From: Orientallactaga sibirica | Taxonomy: Eukaryota > Chordata > Mammalia > Rodentia > Dipodidae | Assembly: GCA_036365145.1 (NCBI GenBank) | Contig: JAEOAD010000018.1 | Location: forward strand, 8,016,001-8,080,000 | Direction: 5' to 3' | Length of the DNA stretch: 64,000 nt | In this document: positions 47,490-56,157 of the stretch, piece after piece | How positions within the stretch are numbered: position 1 is the first letter of the stretch | How the letters are laid out: each line of letters begins with the position of its first letter | Made by a program: the position numbers and the translations under genes | The notes under the pieces: model-generated | The model's input: the letters and a program-made list of their open reading frames with translations, nothing else | The model's database searches: none | Told to the model about the DNA's origin: nothing

Positions 47490-47690
47490 TATTTTGTTTT
47501 TATTTATTTATTTGACAAAAAAAAGAGGGAGAGAGAGAGAGAATGGGCACATGAGGGCCTCCAGCCACTGCAAACGAATTCCAGATGCATGTGCCCCTTG
47601 TGCATCTGTCTAACATGGGTCCTGGGGAATTGAACTTGGGTCCTTTGGCTTTGCAGGCAAATACCTTAACCACTAAGCCATCCTCCAGCC
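47490..47690 (-). mobile_element. Dip-like type I SINE
   Basis: TTTATTTATTTATTTGAC, GAATGGGCACATGAGGGCC, ACTGCAAACGAATTCCAG, GAATTGAACTTGGGTCC, AAGCCATCCTCCAGCC. Flanks ttacaatttctttaaa and ttacaacaattttttt are a decayed target duplication. Confidence 0.93.
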
Positions 47691-47699
47691 TTTACAACA

Positions 47700-48799
47700 A
47701 TTTTTTTGACCAAATATTTTAGTGACTGGAATAGAAGTGAAAGGTAAGCTATGTTACATATTAGGGTTTAGAGGTTTTATGGACATACCTAAGTGTAATT
47801 TATTATTTTAGAGACAGAAAAGGGAAATGTGATGGTAATGAGTCACTATTAATCTCAACTGTATTATAGGACACCTTAAATATTGACATAAGATATCAGC
47901 TCTCAACTTATAAAACATGATTAATTATTATTACTTGAGATTGACAGCTTTTGCATAATTTGGATATGAAGAGTTAACTGAAATCTTTGGATAGCTCTAA
48001 GAGTAAATGAAGTTAGAATTACATTAAAATTGTCATAAATTTGAATATGTCACAGGGCCTCTGACAGTCTTTAATTAGTTTTCTCTTAACATTTGTAAGC
48101 ATAGTAAACTAATTGGCTGGACCCAAACAATATATATTTTATATATATATATATGTTTTTAAAAGTTGGATTAAATAACAGTGGTTCCCCAGAATGGGGT
48201 TCTTTTAGAAGGTTGAGGTAATCTTTGTTAAAGTTAGAAACTTATTTTGTATCTAAATTACACTGATTACACTGAATGAGAGAAACTTGAATTCCTTTAA
48301 ATATAAAATCATGATTCAATCATGGTAGCAGTCTGGATAAGCAAGTATCTCGAACAACACATAATTAAGGAAAGAACATAATATCATCCTCATTTGTAGC
48401 TGTACTAAAACCAACATTAACAGTATCTTCATTGCTTAAAATATACCAAAGAAAAACTTAAATATCTTAGACAACTTCTTAAAATGTTTAAATGTAAAAG
48501 GCTGTACAAAATATAAACATAAGATTTAGAGATGTTTAGTTAGTAGGAGTACTTAATTGTTGATGTAAGTGAAGATCTGAAATCCATGTGGATGTGTACT
48601 CAGGTGTTTGAAGAGGGAAATACAAATCTCAGAGTCTATCCATTGAAATTCTAGAGCAGATTTGGTTAGTACTCTCTAGTAGAAGTCTTTGCTGTTATGC
48701 CTTTTCTTCTTTATCTCCCAGTAGTTCATTGTGGAAAGACAGCAAACAATTCTGAATTTTCAGTTATTACTTTAAAATTCCTTTAAAAATCTTTTTATT
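47700..48799. other. AT-rich unassigned sequence
   Basis: No gene signal. An (AT)n tract lies at about 48,130-48,153. Confidence 0.45.
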
Positions 48800-48957
48800 A
48801 GAAATGGCATATATGTGGCCTGGAGAGATGGCTTAAGGCACTTGCCTGCAAAACCAAAGGACCCAGGTTCCATTCCCCAGGTCCCATGTAAGCCAGATAC
48901 ACAAAGTGGCCCATGCATGCTCATTCTCTCTCAAAAAATGAATAAAACTAAAATGTT

Positions 48958-49236
48958 TATTTTTATTTATTTATTTTTTTTTGGAGAGAGACACAGAGAG
49001 AGACAGAGAGAGAGAAGGAGAGGAAGACAGAGATGGGCGCACCAGCAGTGTCTCAGCTGCTGCGAACAAAATCCAGATGTGTGCGCCCCCTTGTGGTCAA
49101 GTCCGGCATTGCACCCTTGCGTCAGTTTGCATCTGGCTAAAGGTGTGACCTGGAGATTGGAACCGCTGGAGATTGGAACCAGTGTTCTTAGGCTTAGGAG
49201 GCAGGCGCCTTAACCCCTAAGCCATCTCTCCAGCCC
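48958..49236 (-). mobile_element. B2-superfamily SINE, Dip-like type II (nested)
   Basis: Reverse copy: GATGGGCGCACCAGCAGTGTC, CAAAATCCAGATGTGTGCGCC, GTCAGTTTGCATCTGGC, AAGCCATCTCTCCAGCCC. Perfect 14-bp target duplication aaaactaaaatgtt at 48,944-48,957 and 49,237-49,250. It contains a 16-bp tandem duplication (CTGGAGATTGGAACC-) at 49,150-49,181. Confidence 0.96.
49083..49096 (-). promoter_or_regulatory. CTCF-like motif in type II SINE
   Basis: CCACAAGGGGGCGC on the minus strand, identical to the words at 38,476 and 38,910. Confidence 0.5.
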
Positions 49237-49275
49237 AAAACTAAAATGTTTTTTAAAAAAGAAATGGCATACATG

Positions 49276-49600
49276 TATGAAATATATTCATGCATCTGTA
49301 TACTTAATGTTTATAGATTGCTCCATACTTACTTTGTAAGAAGGCAGATTTAGAAGAACTAAATGTCTTAAAGAAGTAGTGTCTTGAAGAAGCCAAATAT
49401 TTTGGTAAGTTTTGACAAGTTATCAGTATCATTTATTTATTTAACTAGTACGCTTGTGGATAAAATTTAAAAAATAGGCATAGTAAATTTTTGTTAATAA
49501 TAGTTAAAATTGTATAAACAAATTTAAACTTACTTATTAAGATAAGTTTTTAATCTAGTAAAGCAAAGGTGTTATCAAAATAGAACAGCATATAAACTTA
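49276..49600. other. AT-rich unassigned sequence
   Basis: Nothing identifiable. Confidence 0.45.
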
Positions 49601-49604
49601 GCAT

Positions 49605-49681
49605 TTGGGGGTGCATGCATCTGGCATTTGTTTGCAGTGGCTGGATGCCCTGGCGCACCCATTCTCTCTCTCTCCCTATCA

Positions 49682-49736
<55 letters not shown>

Positions 49737-49745
49737 AAAATAAAA
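49605..49745 (+). mobile_element. 5'-truncated Dip-like type I SINE with (AAAT)n tail
   Basis: It begins inside the body (GGGTGCATGCATCTGGC), continues with TTTGCAGTGGCTGGATGCCC and CTCTCTCTCTCCC, then a (TAAA)n tail at 49,681-49,736. The tRNA-like head is missing, so it lacks its promoter. Confidence 0.92.
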
Positions 49746-49749
49746 TATA

Positions 49750-50432
49750 TATTTAAGAAAACTTGTAAGTATTCAAATAGATGTTATTTAGCAAACAAAT
49801 TAAGACTTACTCTAATGGAAAACATACAAGTTTAATACTTTTGTTTGTAAACCATTTAGTATGTATTAGTAAAAGTATAGTAATAACTAAGGAATCTATT
49901 GTTGGAAATAGAAATAGGCATTTTATAAACATTACTAAAAGCAAAATTATTTCACAAAAACTTGAGTTTGAATAATAAACATTTAATAATCTTTATTTCT
50001 TTAGACATATCTTTTTTAGCAATTTAATAACTTTTGATATAGACATTTTACTTAACATTTTAAGTCTAGAAAAATATTATTTCCTTTATATTTTTAAGAC
50101 TGGTTCTTTGGCTAGAAGGAAGTGGCTTTCTCCTTTTCAGTATTACCATGGAAAAATTGTTATCAAAGGTTTGACATAATTACTCAAGGAAAGCAGAAAT
50201 CAGAGATAAGTCATTATGTCAATTTTTGGATTTCAGATTTAGAGGAAACATTCCTTTACACAATTCCCCATGTTGAATCAACTGTACTAAGCAGAGGCTT
50301 GGGTCCTGAGATCCAATCTAAGTAATAAGGACTTTTGTATAATTCAAATTAAGAGGACTTATAAAATAAATTCTTAATTAGGATTGTTATATTGTACATA
50401 TTTCATTTTAAAAATTTAATTATATTACTTTT
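49750..50432. other. AT-rich unassigned sequence
   Basis: Small frames at 49,781-49,975 and 50,122-50,325 are unremarkable. Confidence 0.45.
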
Positions 50433-50449
50433 AAAAAGGAATTTGGACT

Positions 50450-50558
50450 GGGTGTGGTGGTGCATGCCTTTAATCCCAGCACTCAGGAGGCAGAGGTAGG
50501 AGGATCACTATGAGTTTGAGGGCACCCTGAGACTACATAATAGTTAATTCCAGAAAAA
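50450..50558 (+). mobile_element. 3'-truncated B1 SINE
   Basis: GGGTGTGGTGGTGCATGCC to GACTACATAATAGTTAATTCCAG, then directly an A tail; the last third of B1 is missing. Perfect 17-bp target duplication aaaaaggaatttggact at 50,433-50,449 and 50,559-50,575. Confidence 0.96.
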
Positions 50559-50575
50559 AAAAAGGAATTTGGACT

Positions 50576-50892
50576 AACTTAATAGTCTTTATCTATATGA
50601 CCAGTTACTTGTAAGTCAATTTAGAATTATATCATCATTATAAAAATATAAGCATATAGATAACACATATATCTATAATGAGAGACAGACTAAATTATTA
50701 AAACAAAAATTTTACAGCATTTATTATATCTATCAGTTAGTTTCTATTTTAGATACAGTCTGGCTATTTTCAATCTTTAATTTTAAACCTATACCTTAAA
50801 AATATATGACTTAATACAAATAAAACAGAAATTTCAGATCTTTAAAACAGAGCCTTTAAATGACCTTTTGTTAACATTGATAAAACTTTTTC
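50576..50892. other. AT-rich unassigned sequence
   Basis: No feature seen. Confidence 0.5.
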
Positions 50893-50905
50893 TAAAACCT
50901 TTTTT

Positions 50906-50957
<52 letters not shown>

Positions 50958-51098
50958 GTTTTTCGAGGTAGGGTTTCTGTGGTCCAGGCTGACCTGGAAT
51001 TAACTATGTAGTTTCAGGGTGGCCTCAAACTCACGGTGATCCTCCTACCTCTGCCTCCCAAGTGCTGGGATTAAAGGCGTGCGCCACCACGCCTGGCT
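50906..51098 (-). mobile_element. Young B1 SINE with a 50-bp A tail
   Basis: Close to a consensus B1 in reverse: AGGCTGACCTGGAATTAAC, CCCAAGTGCTGGGATTAAAGG, GCGTGCGCCACCACGCCTGGC. Uninterrupted T run at 50,907-50,956. Target duplication taaaaccttttttt at 50,893-50,905 and 51,099-51,112. Confidence 0.96.
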
Positions 51099-51112
51099 TA
51101 AAACCTTTTTTT

Positions 51113-51762
51113 AATAAGCTAATTTGAAGGAGGAGAACACAGACAGGCAGGCAGTAATTTTTACAGCTTAATGTTACATCTGTAAGTTAAAATTCATCAA
51201 AAATTATGAGATATTATGTTAAAACTTACTAACATGGCCATCACCATTACTCAGAAATTGGCATACCAAGATTCTAAATGCCATTTTTTGGTGATGGAGA
51301 GGGGGAATTGCATCTTTTGTAATCTCCACTGTGAAAAGGAATTTAAATTTTTTCCAATGGTTACATAAAATAAAAAGTTTTATATTTGGCACTTGCATAT
51401 CAATCCTGAAAAGAAATCCATTGAAATCAATCTTTAAAAAGAACCTTTAGTGTATACTATTGAGGTATTTTGATGTCATGTTTTCATTACCTATGACCAG
51501 CAAACACAGGGAAATAGAATTTTAAAAATCTGTTCTGGAAGGAAATTATCAAAATCTATGTATCCAATGTTAACCTCTATAACCTAAAGAAACTTTTGTC
51601 TTGAAAATCCAATGAATATTACATAACCCAAACAAGTAGCACTTAAGATTTCATGAACAGTTAATAAATCTAAAGATAACATTTTACAGGTTTTAAGTAG
51701 CTAAAAGTACTTAAGTTAAAGAATATGTACTTATTAGGCCTTTTACTAGATCATGAAAACAT
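51113..51762. other. AT-rich unassigned sequence
   Basis: No repeat or gene recognised. Confidence 0.45.
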
Positions 51763-51771
51763 TCACATTCA

Positions 51772-52011
51772 GAGCTGGAGGGATGTCTTAGCAGTTAAGG
51801 CACTTCCCTGCAAAGCCCAATGACCTAGGATTAATTCCCCAGTACCCACATAAGCCAGATACACAAGGTGGCTCATGCATCTGGAGTTTGGAGTCTGTAA
51901 TTTTTTGCAGTGGCTAGAAGCCCTGACAAAACCATTCTCTCTCTTTCTTGTTCTTTCTCCCTCTTTCTCTTTCTGTCTCTCTCAAATAAAATAACCAAAT
52001 AAAAATAAAAG
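51772..52011 (+). mobile_element. Dip-like type I SINE
   Basis: GAGCTGGAGGGATGTCTTAGC, AAGCCAGATACACAAGGTGG, a local insertion after GCATCTGGAGTTTGG, CCATTCTCTCTCTTTC and AAATAAAATAACCAAATAAAA. 9-bp target duplication tcacattca at 51,763-51,771 and 52,012-52,020. Confidence 0.95.
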
Positions 52012-52020
52012 TCACATTCA

Positions 52021-52400
52021 CACACACTCACACTTAAGTTGGTATATCAAATATATGCTAAAAGCAAAAATAAAAATAATGAAAAATTGAAGTGGCCACA
52101 AGTTATATGTGTGTGTGTGTGTATTTACAACTTTATGTTGTAACTTTTTTGAACAAAATACACAAAAACAAATATAAAAGATTATGGATAAACCTGGCAC
52201 AAACGCATAAATTCTGGGTGCACCCCAAGAAGTAAAATTAAGTGAAAAGTTTATATCCTTTCTTTGAGATATGACTCAGTAACACAACAGATCAAAGGTG
52301 AAGCTTTTTACATAGATCTACAGCATAAAATTATTTCTATTTGTTTTTGAGAGCTAAAAAGTAGGAGAAGGATTTTATAGTTGGAAATGTCTTATTCTTG
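52021..52400. other. AT-rich unassigned sequence
   Basis: A short (GT)n lies at about 52,109-52,121. Otherwise nothing seen. Confidence 0.45.
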
Positions 52401-52417
52401 CATTAAAATTATATTTT

Positions 52418-52575
52418 TGTCTGGGGAGGGGGGTGGTTTCAAGGTAGGGTTTTGCTCTAGCCCAGACTGACCTGGAATTCACTATGCAGTCTTAGGGTAG
52501 CCTTAAACTTATGGCAATCCTCCTACTTCTGCCTCTCAAGTACTGGAATTAAAGGCATGAGCCACCACGTCTGAC
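52418..52575 (-). mobile_element. B1 SINE
   Basis: GCCCAGACTGACCTGGAATTC, GGCAATCCTCCTACTTCTGCC, ATTAAAGGCATGAGCCACCACG. Flanks attaaaattatattttt and taaaaattatttttttt. It ends about 20 bp before the L1 promoter. Confidence 0.93.
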
Positions 52576-52596
52576 ATAAAAATTATTTTTTTTGCT

Positions 52597-53430
52597 TCAC
52601 CACCTCCCAGTTCCCTGGTCCTGGTTCTCCTGCTGCTGGCTTGACGTTGCCTGTACCCTGTAAGCTTGCTGGGGAAACAGGCCCCTTGCTCCAACTTCCT
52701 GACTGAATGGCCCCTGTTCCAGAGGGTGCATGGGTGGAGTGAGTAGGAAAGATCTTCCTGTCCCCCTTCCCTCCCCTCCAGTTCTCAGGTCTCAGTTGGT
52801 TTCCCTGAAGATGGCTTGGGGATGCCTAGACCTGCAACCTTGCTGTGGAAGAGGCTCCTTGCTTTGCCTTCCTGATTGAATGACCCTTGGGTTCCCAATT
52901 CCCAGATGCCCTGCTCTGAAGGGTGTGCTCACAGAGTGAGTTAACCAGAGCTCCCAGTTCCTTCACCACCTCCCAGTTCCCTGGTCCTGGTTCCCCTGCT
53001 TCTGGCTTGGGCTCCCAGAACACTGTGAGCTTGCTGCAGAAGCAGGCCCTTTGCTCCACCTTCCTGAATGAATGGCCCCTGAGTCCCCAACTCACAATGG
53101 ATTCCCTGCTCCAGAGAGTAAGTAGGCCAGAACTTCTGGTTGGTTCCACACCTCCCAGTTGACTGGTCCTGGTACCCCTTCTGCTCCCTTGGGATGGCTT
53201 AACAGCTGCATGTGGGCCACAGAAGCAGGCCTTTTGCTCTGGTTTCCTGATTGACTGGCTCCTGGTACCCAAATTCTTATTCCCCTGAGCCAGAGGGTGC
53301 ACCAGCCACTGTAGGAGTTGGCATCTTGCACCTAGCTCTCTAGCTTCCCTGCTCCTGGTTTCCCAATCCTGATCCCCATGTGCAAATGGAGTGAGTAGGC
53401 CAAAACTCTCAGTTGCCCACCTTCCAGTTC
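52597..53430 (+). promoter_or_regulatory. Tandem monomer promoter of lineage B L1 (about 4.5 x 183 bp)
   Basis: A diverged unit recurs at about 52,605, 52,785, 52,966, 53,150 and 53,335. Each copy has CCTCCCAGTTCCCTGGTCC-like, GCAGGCCCTTTGCTCC-like, CCTTCCTGAATGAATGGCCC-like and CCAGAGGGTGCA-like words in that order. This tandem layout is known for L1 promoters of murids, where monomers act as internal RNA polymerase II promoters. The antisense open frame at 52,826-53,515 (229 codons, minus) is only a reading through the repeats. Confidence 0.85.
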
Positions 53431-53591
53431 CACAGGTACCTTTGATGTACTTGCAATCTCCACAATCTGTGCATCTGCAGGTACACCAATAAGGTTCACA
53501 TTTAAAACAGAACACCCACTGAAGAGCCTAAAGGAAAAATACATGCTTCCCCCTCAGTAAAATAAAACATTTTCCCAAGATGGGTAGAACA

Positions 53592-53604
53592 CAACACACA
53601 CACA

Positions 53605-53647
<43 letters not shown>
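53592..53647. repeat. (CA)n microsatellite
   Basis: About 55 bp of CA repeat with one TA interruption, between L1 5' UTR and ORF1. Confidence 0.95.
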
Positions 53648-53649
<2 letters not shown>

Positions 53650-53699
53650 GTCAAAAAACTGAGAGATCTCCACCAAGGATCCCTAGTCCCACAATGGAA

Positions 53700-54840
53700 G
53701 CCTTCAAATAAATTTTAGAGAAATCAACAGAAATTAAATCCCAAAATGAAAACAAAACAAAACAAAAAAAAAAAAAAACAATGTGAACCTGATCAAAATA
53801 ATTGCTCAACTGGAAGAAAGCTATCAAAAAAATCAATAATAACACAAATAAAAATGAGCAGAATTGTCTCTTAAAGCACTTAGCTTTTGACACTAGGCTT
53901 AACTTAATAAAATAAAACCTTAGAAACCTCAAAAAACATATAAATGAATTGAAGGTGAGTCAACAAATGGAAGATCTCACTAATCAGCAGATTAAGCTTA
54001 ATGAAGAATTGATCAAGTGCAAGAATGAATTCCAGGAAACATAAAGAAATCAGACCTCAAACTGAAATTTTACCTCAAAAAATAAATAGATATAATGCGA
54101 AATTACACAACAGAAAACAAATATCCAATAGAGTTTTTAAAAAAAACTCTCTAGAACCCCTTACAAAAGACTTACTCATGTGAAAGAACTTCTGAGTGGA
54201 AGACAAGACAGAAGAAATTAATTGGGTGGCCAAAAACCTTGCTAAGTTAAAAAATGTGAACAGAATATGAGAGAACTGTAGGATATCCTAAAATGACCAA
54301 ACATCTGAATCATGGGTATTCAAGAAGGAAAGGACATCCAGGACAGAGGCATAGAAAACAAATTCAACAAAATTATCAAAGAAAAATTTCCCAATCTCTC
54401 AAAAGAGGCCCATCCAGATACAAAAAGCCCACAGAACACCAGAGAGGTCCAAAGAAGAAACTCTCCATGGCACATCATAGTTAAAACTGTAAACAATGAA
54501 AACAAAGGAAGAGTGCTAAAAGCAGCAAGAGAGGAACAACTTACTACATACAAAGGCAATCCAAACAGAATTACCTCAGATTTCCTAATGGAAACCCTGA
54601 AAGCCAGAAGGGCATGGAATGGAACCCTTGAAAGTCTAAAAAACTACAGCTTCCAACCCAAGCTACTCTACCCAGAAAAGGTATCCCTCATAACAGATGG
54701 TGAAAACTTTCCATGAAAAAAGTCAACTCTATGACTATATGAACACAAAGCCAACCCTACAGAGAATACTTCAGGGAATATTCCATATAGAAGACTCAAA
54801 CAACCAATACCAAGAGCCTACAAGAAGAAGAGCACAATAA
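53700..54840 (+). pseudogene. L1 ORF1 remnant, lineage B
   Basis: The coiled-coil part (about 53,800-54,250) is frameshifted. The RNA-recognition and C-terminal domains remain open at 54,312-54,716: MGIQEGKDIQDRGIENKFNK, FPNLSKEAHPDTKSPQNTRE, WHIIVKTVNNENKGRVLKAA, TTYKGNPNRITSDF and LKARRAWNGTLESLK, FQPKLLYPEKVSL. This matches the conserved order of L1 ORF1p. The N-terminal start cannot be placed with confidence. Confidence 0.85.
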
Positions 54841-54875
54841 TCAAAACTAGACCAGGCTCAAAAAGTAGAAAACAA

Positions 54876-55031
54876 GCCGGGCGTGGTGGCGCACGTCTTT
54901 AATCCCAGCACTTGGGAGTCAGAGGTAGGAGGATCGCCGAGAGTTCAAGACCACCCTGAGATTACATAGTTAATTCCAGGTCAGCTTGGACCAGAGTGAG
55001 ACCCTACCTTGCAAAACCAAAAAAAAAAAAT
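54876..55031 (+). mobile_element. B1 SINE
   Basis: GCCGGGCGTGGTGGCGCACG, CAGCACTTGGGAGTCAGAGG, GTCAGCTTGGACCAGAGTGAG and an A tail. 11-bp target duplication gtagaaaacaa at 54,865-54,875 and 55,032-55,042. It lies between ORF1 and ORF2. Confidence 0.96.
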
Positions 55032-55869
55032 GTAGAAAACAAAAGAAAGGAACAAACCATATAAAGCACCGAAACATGGCAGGGATTAAATCGAACCTCA
55101 CAGTTATAACCTTAAATATTAATGATCTTAACTCACCCATCAAAAGACAGAAGTTAACAAGATGGATAAAAAATGGTCCCTTCTATCTGTTGTCTTCAAG
55201 AAACCCACCTCACCACTAAAGGCAGACACCTCCTTGGGGTGAAAGGATGGAAAATGATATTTCAAGCAAATAGAAATAAGAAACAAGCAGGTGTTGCTAT
55301 ATTAATATCTGGTCAAATAGACTTCAAACCAAAAGTAATCAAAAAGGACAAAGCAAGCCACTTCTTACTCATCAAGGGAACTGTTCAACATGAAGATGTC
55401 AAAATCATCAATTTATATGTTCCAAACACAGGTGCACCACAGTTTATAAAACAAAACCTACTTGACAACAAAACAGAAATAAACACCAACACTATCATAC
55501 ATAGTAGGATGATAGGAGAGTTCCTATCATCAATAGGTAGATCAACCAAGCAGAACCTCAACAAGGAAAAACTTGAGCTCAACAACACCATCGATCAACT
55601 ATAACTAATGGACACCTACAGAATGTTACACCACAATTCTACAGAATACACATTCTTCTCAGCTGCCCACAGAAATTTCTCCAAAATAGACCATATACTA
55701 GTCAATAAAGCATGTCTTCATAAATTCAGGAAAATTGAAATTACTTCTTGCATAATATCAGATCACAATGCTTTAAAGCTAGAAATTAACAAGAGACCCA
55801 TCAGAAATTCCACCAGCTACTGGAGACTGAACAACACACTTTTAAACAATGAATGGGAGAGTTCCAGGT

Positions 55870-55880
55870 AAGATGGCAGC
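55870..55880 (+). promoter_or_regulatory. YY1-like motif at the 5' end of the L1 derivative
   Basis: AAGATGGCAGC lies 13 bases from the element start. A YY1 site AAGATGGC at the very 5' end is known to position transcription start in primate L1. Here it is inferred from sequence only. Confidence 0.5.
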
Positions 55881-56054
55881 ATAGGAGCCACGCCAAACTG
55901 GATCAGGGAGGGAATCAAGAAAAACTACACTCATCTGAGGAAGAGAGCAGAATATTTTCTCCAGGAAATAGCGGAAAAGCAAAAGACAGCCAGAAACCCA
56001 CTGTGGAGAGTGCGGCCCCCGGCAGCTCGCTCCCCAACAGCCCCACGCCGCCGC

Positions 56055-56157
56055 GGGCTCCCCATCCGCGGGCTCCCCATCCATGGGCTCCCCATCTGTG
56101 GGCTCCCCATCTGTGGACTCCCCATCCACGGGCTCCCCATCCTCGGGCTCCCAGCGG
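56055..56157. repeat. GC-rich minisatellite, 15 bp x 6 plus partial
   Basis: Unit GGGCTCCCCATCCGC with variable last bases, in perfect 15-bp register at 56,055, 56,070, 56,085, 56,100, 56,115 and 56,130, then a partial copy. Because 15 is a multiple of three, all frames on both strands give pentapeptide repeats. Confidence 0.97.

Larger units (their letters stand above)
48816..49259 (+). mobile_element. Dip-like type I SINE split by a type II SINE
   Basis: GGCCTGGAGAGATGGCTTAAGG, CAGGTTCCATTCCCC, AAGCCAGATACACAAAGTGG, then CTCATTCTCTCTCAAAAAATG; it resumes after the inner SINE. Outer target duplication agaaatggcatatatg at 48,800-48,815 and agaaatggcatacatg at 49,260-49,275. Confidence 0.95.

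Noticed and set aside
52826..53515. 229-codon minus-strand ORF, the longest in the window
   Set aside because: It is antisense to the tandem L1 promoter monomers. Its protein repeats (GNWE.., RSRE/QSIRKPEQ-like) follow the 183-bp period and match no coding part of L1.
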